Positions 13,141 to 20,614 of a stretch of 22,495 bases of DNA are shown here, in pieces; the first letter of the stretch is position 1; each line of letters begins with the position of its first letter. Both the position numbers and the translations under genes were made by a program. The notes beneath the pieces were generated by a model. The model worked only from the letters and a program-made list of their open reading frames with translations, was not told where the DNA came from and ran no database searches. The stretch spans positions 1-22,495 of the IMG/VR virus record IMGVR_UViG_3300033141_002315. One strand, given 5' to 3'. Source of the DNA: a virus.

Positions 13141-13431
13141 TTAGTAGCGCTGCTCGGCAATGTACTTCACACCTTCCCCGTCTTCACCTACGTCCACCCA
13201 AATGTTTTTCAAGTTATAGACGTAGTAGCGGCTTATCGGTGGGAAGTGGTGACTGTCACCTGGTGCCAGTTGAATCCCGGAAGACGAAGAGACTGAGTCC
13301 CCACCAAGATATACATTGCCTGTGTTAGACGGATCGGCCTGAATGGTCAGCCAGAAGACGTACACATCAGTCGCTGAAAGTCTTTCGGCTGTACCAGCAC
13401 TGGAGACGGTCTTTGTTCCTTCAGCAATCAT
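13141..13431 (-). CDS. Small beta-rich virion protein
   Basis: This 96-residue protein reads MIAEGTKTVSSAGTAERLSA, then NTGNVYLGGDSVSSSSGIQL, then APGDSHHFPP. The series T-A-E-R-L, N-T-G-x-V-Y-x-G-G, G-x-x-L-x-P-G-D-S is a pattern I know from small phage genes next to fibre or head genes, probably a beta-sandwich in the virion. It has a strong AGGAGG five bases before its ATG, begins 17 bases after the tRNA CCA end and ends 10 bases before the fibre gene, with which it may work. Confidence 0.6.
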   Translation of the reverse strand: MIAEGTKTVSSAGTAERLSATDVYVFWLTIQADPSNTGNVYLGGDSVSSSSGIQLAPGDSHHFPPISRYYVYNLKNIWVDVGEDGEGVKYIAEQRY

Positions 13432-13448
13432 CTTTCCTCCTCAAAACT

Positions 13449-13524
13449 TGGAGCTGGTGGAAGGACTCGAACCCTCAACCCGTAGGTTACAAACCCACCG
13501 CTCTGCCAATTGAGCTACACCAGC
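13449..13524 (-). tRNA. tRNA-Thr (anticodon TGT), CCA encoded
   Basis: The minus strand folds as a complete cloverleaf. The acceptor stem is GCTGGTG/CACCAGC, the D arm is GTAGCTCAATTGGCAGAGC, the anticodon arm is GTGGG-TTTGTAA-CCTAC, and the T arm contains GGTTCGAGTCC. The loop T-T-TGT-A-A places TGT at 34-36, reading ACA (Thr). Discriminator T is followed by encoded CCA at 13451-13449. A TATAAT with TGG before it ends 14 bases upstream. Confidence 0.93.
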
Positions 13525-13538
13525 GGCCAACACTTCCC

Positions 13539-13544
13539 ATTATA
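13539..13544 (-). promoter_or_regulatory. Candidate -10 for the tRNA
   Basis: The minus strand reads ATGGTATAATGGG, an exact TATAAT with an extended -10 TGG. The start would fall about eight bases before the mature 5' end of the tRNA. No convincing -35 is present. Confidence 0.5.
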
Positions 13545-13552
13545 CCATCGCT

Positions 13553-14041
13553 CTACACTTTTCGGGCCTTAATGCCCCGACGAGCCAAAAGCCTCCGGAT
13601 GAGGTAAGGGTTGGTCAGCTTGATTCTTTTGCCGATAAGGGCAGGAAGCCGGTACCATAAGAATTCCCCTACGTGGGTCAGCAGCGGCAAAAGGCCTTCG
13701 GCTGGGTTGCCCACATCAAAATCGGCTTCGATGAAGAAGCCGTAGTATGGGTCAATGTGAAGGACAGTTTGCAAAGCAGCAAAAGGAGTGTCCTCCCGAA
13801 AGCCTCTAAAGGCTGTTTTGCGACCAAGGGGCGCGTGCTCCTTGATCATTATGTTCCATGGAACGAAGCGGCTTGAAGCCAGGAAAGCGCGCCATTGCTC
13901 CGTGCCAAAGAACAAAATTCGGTCTTCTCGCAATGGGCGACACACGTGAGGCAGTAGGGTGCATGGCGGTGCTCCTACTGCCTCTGCCCAAGCACGGAAG
14001 TTTTCGTCAAACTGCAAAGCCTTCCGGTCAGTTGCCGTCAT
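13553..14041 (-). CDS. Hypothetical protein
   Basis: The protein has 162 residues from the ATG at 14041 (MTATDRKALQFDENFRAWAE), which overlaps the end of the upstream small gene. It has a globular mix of helix and strand, with several Cys near the start (PPCTLLPHVC), an FFGTEQWRAFLASSRFVPWN segment, and a basic C-terminus (YLIRRLLARRGIKARKV). No domain is recognised. A longer version from 14083 would be read inside the neighbour in another frame. It ends 28 bases before the tRNA. Confidence 0.55.
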   Translation of the reverse strand: MTATDRKALQFDENFRAWAEAVGAPPCTLLPHVCRPLREDRILFFGTEQWRAFLASSRFVPWNIMIKEHAPLGRKTAFRGFREDTPFAALQTVLHIDPYYGFFIEADFDVGNPAEGLLPLLTHVGEFLWYRLPALIGKRIKLTNPYLIRRLLARRGIKARKV

Positions 14042-14231
14042 TGAACATTTTCCCCGTGAACAGATCGTGAAGGGCGCTCCCAACCTGTTGCCAGAACTCG
14101 TCCCACTTCTGGCGATCTTTCAGGGACTGCTCCACCACCTGCTGGCCCTGCGGCGTCTGGAGCCATTTGAATATTTCGGCAGTGGCCGTAGCCAAAGCCT
14201 GAATGGCAGCTAAAACCTGTGTTGGTGTCAT
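14028..14231 (-). CDS. Small helical hypothetical protein
   Basis: The protein has 67 residues (MTPTQVLAAIQALATATAEI, then FKWLQTPQGQQVVEQSLKDR, then WDEFWQQVGSALHDLFTGK). Several amphipathic helices with Gln and Trp suggest a coiled-coil or membrane-surface-associated protein. It has GGAGG upstream and overlaps the preceding stop as ATGA. Confidence 0.5.
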   Translation of the reverse strand: MTPTQVLAAIQALATATAEIFKWLQTPQGQQVVEQSLKDRQKWDEFWQQVGSALHDLFTGKMFNDGN

Positions 14232-14773
14232 CCTTCCACCTCCGTAGGGACCCAGACGGCAACGTAGCCAACCGGAACGTTGAAGCGCTGGAGCTTGTAC
14301 TTCCTTCCCTCATGCTCAACAACAGTCCCAGGTGCCACGGTGGACGTCTTTACTTTGCCTCCAATCATGGCGCTGGCTTGATAGCTGCCCTCCACGGGGA
14401 AGTCCACTTGCTGCCCAAACGCTACCTGGCCCTCAGGCTGCTCTTCATGCTTCCACAAGGGCAGAGGGTCGCAGACGGGCTGGCTAGTGCGAACAATGCG
14501 AACGCCGTTTTTGTCCATTTCCACGTCGTAGCCAAGAGGCACCTGCGGCACGGAAACCTTGTCCATGACTGCCTTGTTGCTCCAGTACTTCTTGGCCATA
14601 GCGTTGTAGTTGGCCACAGCTTGGTAGTATTGAGCAATTAGGTTGCGGTTGAGTTGGGCAACATAGTCCAACATGGCCCGATAGGCCTGCTGGAGCAAAG
14701 TGCCCGGTTGAAACATCTCCGGTAGTTCCGGCATCTCTCTTTTACCTCCAAACATTCGCTTCCAAAAACTCAT
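14228..14773 (-). CDS. Hypothetical protein, possibly virion-associated
   Basis: The protein has 181 residues. The N-terminus is basic and Met-rich (MSFWKRMFGGKREMPELPEM). A long helix follows (LLQQAYRAMLDYVAQLNRNL, then YYQAVANYNAMAKKYW), and the second half is beta-rich (GYDVEMDKNGVRIVRTSQPV, then KYKLQRFNVPVGYVAVWVP). A helix followed by a beta domain fits a small structural or chaperone protein linked to the spike genes. No family recognised. The start follows AAGG with AGAGATC spacing. Confidence 0.5.
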   Translation of the reverse strand: MSFWKRMFGGKREMPELPEMFQPGTLLQQAYRAMLDYVAQLNRNLIAQYYQAVANYNAMAKKYWSNKAVMDKVSVPQVPLGYDVEMDKNGVRIVRTSQPVCDPLPLWKHEEQPEGQVAFGQQVDFPVEGSYQASAMIGGKVKTSTVAPGTVVEHEGRKYKLQRFNVPVGYVAVWVPTEVEG

Positions 14774-14778
14774 GATCT

Positions 14779-15429
14779 CTACCTTCGTCTACTGGGAACA
14801 ACAAAGCGCACCTGATAAAACTTCCGTAGCGCCCTTACATCTGATTGCAGAATGAAGTGTTGCCCCCAAACTATGCTTGGGTACATAATCGAGCGCTCGT
14901 CCTCACTATGGCCCAGACCGAGTGCATGGCCCAGTTCGTGAAGAAGAACCTGCCTTAGTAGACTTGGCCTTTCGTCCCAGTTTTGTGTACTGCTAATTGT
15001 GATTTTCCCGGCGGCGCTCTTCCCCGCACACGGATAGTAAGCTTGCCCGAGAATTCCGTAGCGCAGTGGCCCAAACTCAATTCTCAGCGTGTCCGGCTCA
15101 TCAGGCTGGCGTGCCACAAACCGAATACCAGCGAGCCACCCCCATGTTGACAGTGCATATTCTGCGTCATTGCGCCAACGCACTGGTACACCATCAACAT
15201 TGTAGCCAAGAGTTTGCGCCCATCGCTCACCTTGGTGCCACCCACACACAGCCGACGTTAGCTGAACGTCTCGCTGACAAGCAAACCCCTCAACCGTAGC
15301 AGTCACTACATCAGTAACCGACACGCAAGTATACACTGCAGCCCCTACATTAGCCCCTCTTGCCGTGAAGGGCAATATCAAAAGGAGAGCCAATAGCACT
15401 AACTTCACTCTCATACCCTTGGAGCTCAT
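14779..15429 (-). CDS. Exported matrixin-type (M10) zinc metalloprotease
   Basis: This 216-residue protein starts MSSKGMRVKLVLLALLLILP, a signal peptide; the ATG overlaps the spike gene's stop (ATGA), and an ATG five codons later is an alternative. It contains HELGHALGLGH, the full H-E-x-x-H-x-x-G-x-x-H zinc site of metzincins, followed eight residues later by the Met-turn SIMYP typical of matrixins. Upstream, RIEFGPLRYGILGQAYYPCA and KITISS match the strand and calcium-binding part of the same fold. There is no Cys-switch propeptide, so it should be active once exported. Four or more Cys in the first part could make disulfides outside the cytoplasm. Its place right after the tail spike suggests degradation of proteins in the cell envelope or biofilm, or spike processing. 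Confidence 0.85.
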   Translation of the reverse strand: MSSKGMRVKLVLLALLLILPFTARGANVGAAVYTCVSVTDVVTATVEGFACQRDVQLTSAVCGWHQGERWAQTLGYNVDGVPVRWRNDAEYALSTWGWLAGIRFVARQPDEPDTLRIEFGPLRYGILGQAYYPCAGKSAAGKITISSTQNWDERPSLLRQVLLHELGHALGLGHSEDERSIMYPSIVWGQHFILQSDVRALRKFYQVRFVVPSRRR

Positions 15430-17675
15430 GGGTTGCAGTCCCAAGCCCCGTTGATTCGCACAGCCAACGCTCCGGAGCCGCCACTAGCACACGGTGTTGC
15501 CTTAGTGCAGTCTGAGCAGTAGATTCTGTCTCCATCTGTTGCGTCAGCCGCTAGGTTTGCAAATGTACATGAAGCGCCACCAATCCGACCATCATCGTAG
15601 AGTTTTTGAGCCGCCCCAAAAGCCGAGGATAGAATCTGAATATCACTACCAACAACTCGAATATAACGTGTGGTCCCAGTACTCGGGTGGATAAGTTGAA
15701 GTGTGGAAGCAGAAGTAGCGCCCCCAGCCAGTATCCGCATACCACTGTAATAGGCGTCACCAGCTCGCAGGCCGAGCTCACTGCTTTCCGAACCGAGATC
15801 GGCATTTCCCAAAAGCAGATTTCCACCAATCACTAAATTCGAGCATGGATTTGCGTCGTCCAGATCAAAGTGGTGTGTTTCGACATTAATCCTGTTCCCG
15901 TATACCTGCATTCCCGCAACATTCCGAAGGTATAGACCTGCACCCGCCGAGCTGCTCAAGAAGCTGTCGGATATACGATGTAGCCCCCCACCACTTACGT
16001 AGACAACTGCGGTTCCACCGGCACTTCCGTCATACAACCAAAGCTGATCTCCAGAGAATTGCTTGACGTTGTTTAACCGAAGGGGATAGCCACTCCCATT
16101 CACGTTGTCAAACATAGACTGGCTCATTACAATACTCAAGATAGTATCCTGCTCACTAGACGTGGCGTAAAAGCCGTTGTTGACGGTTCCAGCAGATCTG
16201 TTGCACCAGATGTGATCGAAATACTGACCGCCCGCTCCACTAGCCAAAACCTTGTGAAGATAGACATAGGCCGTCAGTGTAATTTCGGCATCGGTAACAC
16301 GAATGTCAATATCCGTGTACTTCATTTCACCTGTATGATCTGCATCAATCTCCAGCCCGTACTCATGTGGATCAACAATATCGATATGCTGCAGGACAGT
16401 ATAATGGACCCCGGAATCTCCACCTACGTTGATAGCAGAGGCACCACCATCAATTCGAATGTCATGAAAGATGCTATTGTAATTGTTGTCAATAGCAATC
16501 CCATCCAATGTATCGAAACCGGTCAGGTCAAGTGCAAAACCCTCTATTATCAAATTGTACTTGATTGCGGCTGAACCATGAACATCTAGCAGTTCACCCG
16601 TGGTTCCCGCCTTTGGCTTGATGATCGTGGCCGCTGGACCTGCCCCTCGAACATTGGTCGCTTGGCCAATCACCATGGTGTCCGTAATATAGGTACCAGG
16701 CGGAAAGTAAACAGTTTGACCCTCCCCGGCCGCTGTAATCGCATTAGCAATAGCCGTAGTATCATCCGTCACCCCATCCCCAACAGCGCCAAAGGCCTTG
16801 ACATTGTAAACAGACTGCGTCTGAAGCACCCAAGTATCGGCAGATTCACATAAGTACAACCGCTGCCCGGCACTAGCATCACTGTCAACATAGACTTCAC
16901 CAACAGTACACGTCCCAGGCAAACTCGTACTGTTAGGCACCTCCAAAGTAGCTCCACCAAAATCGTGAGCACCGGTCCAAGTGTAGTTCAGATCCTGCAA
17001 ATCACTAGCTTGAATCGCGCTGGAAACGAAGTAAGTTCCATTGCCTCGAAGAAAATTTCCGGACGTTGCTGCACTGTTCACCTGGAAGCCCGTCGAGGCA
17101 TTAAAGACACTGGCCTTGAGGAGAGCATCAGCACTGTCATCTGCGAGGCGCACCTGCAGAGCAGTACTGGAGCGCTTCAGTGCCGGAAAGCCCGAGGTAG
17201 TACCGCCAAACTGCAAAAGGCCAAAGTCTGTTCCGGCAGCGTTCGTCAAGCGCAAACTCCCATCAGACGGAGCATACAGCGCAGTGCTACTCGCAAAGCC
17301 CAGGAGATTCGCAGCACCAGCGAAAATGTTCTTTGCTCTAAGCTCGGCTAGTCCACTGTCATCGGCCAACCGGACCTCTAGACGGGTGCCGGAGCGCTTC
17401 AGTCCTGGGAAACTTGCGGTGCAGCCCCCAAAGCCCACAATGTCGTTTGGGCAGTGCCATTGTAACCCCGCTGCCAAACTTCCACTATTGTTGTATTGGT
17501 ACTCGGTGCCGGAGCCAGCGGAGGTTGTACAGGCGGCTGGAGCCCACTTTGAGCCGTCCCACTGCAAGCACTGGCCGGAAGTTGCTCCGTCTTGCTTGAG
17601 CATTCTCGGGGAGACGACCCCTTGGCCGAAAGCCAGGGCTCCTGCCATGATGAGTGCTAGTAAAAGTTTCTTCAT
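15426..17675 (-). CDS. Pectate-lyase-fold tail spike with N-terminal signal peptide
   Basis: The protein has 749 residues. MKKLLLALIMAGALAFGQGV is a signal peptide. Two related repeats follow (FPGLKRSGTRLEVRLADDSG at about 89-108 and FPALKRSSTALQVRLADDSA at about 163-182), a pattern common in phage fibre shafts. Residues about 291-620 form a right-handed beta-helix: VKAFGAVGDGVTDDTTAIAN is the opening of the pectate-lyase superfamily seen in tail spikes, followed by VYFPPGTYITDT and N-V-R-G-A-G. The C-terminal part has L-R-A-G and two C-x-x-C clusters (YCSDC, TPCASGG) close to the end. Catalytic residues cannot be assigned. Tail spikes degrade surface polysaccharide, but a signal peptide on one is unusual. 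It lies between portal and matrixin genes. Confidence 0.78.
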   Translation of the reverse strand: MKKLLLALIMAGALAFGQGVVSPRMLKQDGATSGQCLQWDGSKWAPAACTTSAGSGTEYQYNNSGSLAAGLQWHCPNDIVGFGGCTASFPGLKRSGTRLEVRLADDSGLAELRAKNIFAGAANLLGFASSTALYAPSDGSLRLTNAAGTDFGLLQFGGTTSGFPALKRSSTALQVRLADDSADALLKASVFNASTGFQVNSAATSGNFLRGNGTYFVSSAIQASDLQDLNYTWTGAHDFGGATLEVPNSTSLPGTCTVGEVYVDSDASAGQRLYLCESADTWVLQTQSVYNVKAFGAVGDGVTDDTTAIANAITAAGEGQTVYFPPGTYITDTMVIGQATNVRGAGPAATIIKPKAGTTGELLDVHGSAAIKYNLIIEGFALDLTGFDTLDGIAIDNNYNSIFHDIRIDGGASAINVGGDSGVHYTVLQHIDIVDPHEYGLEIDADHTGEMKYTDIDIRVTDAEITLTAYVYLHKVLASGAGGQYFDHIWCNRSAGTVNNGFYATSSEQDTILSIVMSQSMFDNVNGSGYPLRLNNVKQFSGDQLWLYDGSAGGTAVVYVSGGGLHRISDSFLSSSAGAGLYLRNVAGMQVYGNRINVETHHFDLDDANPCSNLVIGGNLLLGNADLGSESSELGLRAGDAYYSGMRILAGGATSASTLQLIHPSTGTTRYIRVVGSDIQILSSAFGAAQKLYDDGRIGGASCTFANLAADATDGDRIYCSDCTKATPCASGGSGALAVRINGAWDCNP
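17465..17479 (+). repeat. Dispersed repeat copy 5, plus orientation
   Basis: Exact 15-base core inside the tail-spike gene, encoding S-L-A-A-G on the minus strand. No inverted partner is visible within 400 bp. Confidence 0.7.
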
Positions 17676-17708
17676 TTTGCTCTTTTCCCGTTTGAGAAAA
17701 CTTTTGGC

Positions 17709-19718
17709 TTACTTCTTTCGTTCTCCTTGCTTTATTGCGGCCTTTGCCCGCATTTCCTCGATGTCGAGCTCACGCGAGCGAAGCTCAATGTCCATCATGG
17801 CCTTGAAGAGATTGATGCTATGCTCCTCGTCGGCCCGCTGCTGCTGCTTGGCAAGCAAAGCCTGTTGCTGCTGCATAGCGGCAAGTTGCTGCATCTTCTT
17901 GTTCTCGGCGTTGATGATGCCCGGCAGAGACTTGAGCATGTCGGGAGTGACTTTCTCGACTCCAAAGGCATGGAGCTTCGCAGTCGCTACCTCGGGAGTT
18001 TCGATCACGTCTTCAATGTCCGGAATTTCGGCTCGGAAGGCGGCCAGGATTTTCCGGAGCAGGACATCTTGACGGATGTAGGGTAGCCACTTGTCGCCGT
18101 TTTGCCCCAGAATGTTCAGGAATTGCACGAGGTGTTGCAAGACCTCGACGTTCTTGATCTGGTTGGAGATGCCAGTCACTTTCACGACGTACTGCCCATT
18201 GATGAGTTCTAAGAGTTGGCTCCTGGTCAAGCTTTGAATTGACGGAGCGTTGACGCCGAGAATTGCGGGGACGCGCGGGTCATTGCTCGTGTCCAGGTAT
18301 TGCATGATTAAGTCGATGGACAGCTCGACCATTGGCTTCAGAGCGTGGTTTTCGATGCTACTGGCGAGATTGCCGAAGAAGGTGTCTTGCTGGGCGACTT
18401 TCTTGTCAATTTCGGTTGCGGTCGTTACGCCCCGCCAACGAGGCATGGACTGCTGAACTTCGCTGACTAAAGCGCCTTCCTGGTGAGACCTGTCGAGTAA
18501 GCCGACCAATTGGACAGCACCATTGCTGATGTCCTCTGTTTGGATTGGCTGAATGGCCCGAACCCCGGAAATATCGGACATGCTGCGCATGAAGAATTTG
18601 CCGGGAGCAATGCCGGTCCGAAGGTCCTCTTCATTTTCGAACAGATCGGGGTAGACCTCGAAGATCGGCATTAAGCGGAAAAGAAGGGCGTCCATGCTCA
18701 GGTTGGCGAGTTTGTTGAGGGCCTTGTCGATTTCTCGGACCATTTCGACGAGGCCGACGCCCTCAGTGCGGAAGGGAACTTGGAGAGGACTGAAGGCCAC
18801 ATAAGGGTAACGTTTCGACCACAGTTTGTAGGGTTTGTAGCTTAGCAAGAGGGTCTTGTCGGCGATTATTACGTGGCCGTGCTTCTCAACAACTTCGTTG
18901 TTACGCACGATCGGACCGAAGTACTCGATTAGTTCGACTTCTTCTTGTGATGCTTGGTCAGACTGATACTCGTCGAAACGCGTCATGGTCTTTTGCTGCT
19001 CGTCTTTTACCGTGCTGGGACTGACGCGCTTGATTTCTTCCAGAGTAGCTACGTTGAAGATGCCTTGCTTGGCTTTTTCAATGAGCTCCCACTTCGGCAT
19101 ACGGATTACTTCGAGAGTGCCCTTCCAGTTGTTGAGCTTGCTGCCGGGGAGCCAGTAGAAGTTGTAGGGATCAACGGCCTTGACCATGAGGCGGCCTTCT
19201 TTGGCGGTGCGGACCACAAGTTGGCCGCCGGACTCGGTCGCCAGTTCAGGCTTGTCGGCCAGTTCCCACCAAAGCTTCCAGACCCCAAGGCCCATAATGA
19301 AGCCGCTTTCAAGGCCCGTGCTGAACTCGTCCTTGTAGCCAGCGTTTTCCAGGAAGACTTGGACGAGCTGGGCGAGTTGGCCCGCCCTGACGCCGAGCGT
19401 CAAATTGTCGGGGTCAACCGGCTCGATGCTCCAAGGGTCTTTCGAGATGCCTAGGAAGCGTTCGATGGTTGAGGTCGCTTGCTTCACACTGTTGAAGCTT
19501 TTTGGGAGGACAAGCTTGGAGTTCCATTCCTCCTTTTCGCTGAAGTCCTGTTTACCTCGGTAAAGCTCCCAGCACTCAGTCCAAATGTCTACTTTGTTGC
19601 GTCGGGCGTTGCGTATTTTTTGGAACTTGTCTATGATGTTCGAGACGATCTCTTTTTTTGCCCCGTTGCGCTCCGCCTCAGCATCTATCATTGAAATAGG
19701 GTTTGTTTGTCCAGCCAC
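17709..19718 (-). CDS. Portal protein
   Basis: The protein has 669 residues from a GTG at 19718 (MAGQTNPISMIDAEAERNGA) with AGGAAGGAAG upstream. The N-terminal part (WTECWELYRGKQDF, then NSKLVLPKSFNSVKQATSTI) is the clip/wing opening of phage portals, with the basic-aromatic helix and the 'lock' region. The middle contains VEKHGHVIIADKTLL and KRYPYVAFSPLQVPFRTEGV with G-x-V-E-M-V-R-E-I-D, corresponding to the stem and crown of large podovirus-type portals. The last 65 residues are a Gln/Ala/Lys-rich coiled coil (MQQLAAMQQQQALLAKQQQR), as in barrel-type portals. The gene directly follows the terminase nuclease gene. The protein forms the ring through which DNA enters the head. Confidence 0.82.
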   Translation of the reverse strand: MAGQTNPISMIDAEAERNGAKKEIVSNIIDKFQKIRNARRNKVDIWTECWELYRGKQDFSEKEEWNSKLVLPKSFNSVKQATSTIERFLGISKDPWSIEPVDPDNLTLGVRAGQLAQLVQVFLENAGYKDEFSTGLESGFIMGLGVWKLWWELADKPELATESGGQLVVRTAKEGRLMVKAVDPYNFYWLPGSKLNNWKGTLEVIRMPKWELIEKAKQGIFNVATLEEIKRVSPSTVKDEQQKTMTRFDEYQSDQASQEEVELIEYFGPIVRNNEVVEKHGHVIIADKTLLLSYKPYKLWSKRYPYVAFSPLQVPFRTEGVGLVEMVREIDKALNKLANLSMDALLFRLMPIFEVYPDLFENEEDLRTGIAPGKFFMRSMSDISGVRAIQPIQTEDISNGAVQLVGLLDRSHQEGALVSEVQQSMPRWRGVTTATEIDKKVAQQDTFFGNLASSIENHALKPMVELSIDLIMQYLDTSNDPRVPAILGVNAPSIQSLTRSQLLELINGQYVVKVTGISNQIKNVEVLQHLVQFLNILGQNGDKWLPYIRQDVLLRKILAAFRAEIPDIEDVIETPEVATAKLHAFGVEKVTPDMLKSLPGIINAENKKMQQLAAMQQQQALLAKQQQRADEEHSINLFKAMMDIELRSRELDIEEMRAKAAIKQGERKK

Positions 19719-19745
19719 GACTTCCTTCCTCGCCTACTCCCATCC

Positions 19746-19756
19746 AGTATACCACA
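19746..19756 (-). promoter_or_regulatory. Extended -10 motif (TGTGGTATACT) before the portal gene
   Basis: TGTGGTATACT on the minus strand is identical to the -10 region of promoter P2, and one base different from P1. No good -35 is seen at 17 bases. It lies between the terminase stop and the portal start, leaving a leader of about 20 bases with a good ribosome-binding site. Confidence 0.45.
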
Positions 19757-19767
19757 TAAGGCTCTCT

Positions 19768-20613
19768 TTAGGTGTACAATCTCCAAAATTCTCGCACGCG
19801 TCTGCGGTGAATTTTGGGGGTCTTTGGACTGCTGTTCATGTAGTACTTGCAGTCGTCCATGGCATGGTTGTTGTGGTCGGCAAGAGTCTCCCTCCAGTTC
19901 TTGCTTGCTTTCTGCTTGTCGCTCATGGAGGCATACACAGCCCCCTCAAATTCTTGGATCATGTTTTTGCAACAGTCGAAGATTTTGAAGGTGATGTGGT
20001 TCGGGTCCGACCAGTGCTCCTTCATTTTTGCAAGCCAAGCCTGCTCGTTGTTGTTGCCCCGAATGAGCTTAGTAAGTCCTTTTTCCATGAACAGTTCATA
20101 CATGCTGGAAGGCAAGCCCCGAGAATTGCGGGTGGTGCGCCCGAAGATGGTTGGGTCAGCCGCTATGTACTTCACACTGGCCCAGTAAGGAAAGCTCTTC
20201 ACCTTGTACACAAACTCGTCGATGTTTACGCAAGGCTCGTAAAGTTCCCACACACAGTAGGTTATGCCTTCGTGAATGGTGTAGAAGTGGACACTGCTGG
20301 GGTTGCGCGAGCCATAGTCCAAGCCTCCCCAGTAGGGCATGTCCGGGCCGAACTCCGGATAGGGCCGCCTAACCACTATGTGGCCCTTGTGCTCCCGAAT
20401 TTCGGGAAATGCGAGGTCCCCACTGAGAGCACTGAAGTCGATTTCGTATTCCATGGCCCAGTCCGAGGGGCGCATCCCAGCCTGAGCTTCACGCTTCCAC
20501 ACTTCGGAGCGCTTTCTCGGGTCAGCAGTGTAGTGAAGGCGAACCACACAGAAGCCGTTGTTGTCATTGCGCTTTATTTGAAGGCCAGTGTCTTCATACA
20601 AGATTTTCGGCAT
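19768..20613 (-). CDS. terL: Terminase large subunit, nuclease half (separate gene)
   Basis: I place the start at the ATG at 20613 (MPKILYEDTGLQIKRNDNNG), one base after the previous stop; a TTG at 20637 is an alternative. The 281-residue protein first has the linker seen after terminase ATPase domains (GFCVVRLHYTADP, then W-x-x-E-Y-E-I-D-F). It then has an RNase H-like nuclease: GGLDYGSRNPSSVHFYTI supplies the first catalytic Asp (about 99), YIAADPTIFGR the second (about 153), and HNNHAMDDCKYYM the third (about 253/254). All three acidic positions are present, so it should be active. It has no ATPase domain: that is encoded by the gene ending at 21490. The halves must associate to package DNA. 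Confidence 0.82.
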   Translation of the reverse strand: MPKILYEDTGLQIKRNDNNGFCVVRLHYTADPRKRSEVWKREAQAGMRPSDWAMEYEIDFSALSGDLAFPEIREHKGHIVVRRPYPEFGPDMPYWGGLDYGSRNPSSVHFYTIHEGITYCVWELYEPCVNIDEFVYKVKSFPYWASVKYIAADPTIFGRTTRNSRGLPSSMYELFMEKGLTKLIRGNNNEQAWLAKMKEHWSDPNHITFKIFDCCKNMIQEFEGAVYASMSDKQKASKNWRETLADHNNHAMDDCKYYMNSSPKTPKIHRRRVREFWRLYT

Positions 20614-20614
20614 A

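Noticed and set aside
11145-17675. Diversity-generating retroelement at the fibre genes
   Set aside because: No reverse transcriptase and no adenine-variable repeat pair is visible in the window.
17041-18072. A 343-codon plus-strand frame across the portal C-terminus and spike N-terminus
   Set aside because: It spans two genes on the other strand; its Leu/Ser/Ala-rich bias reflects their complement.
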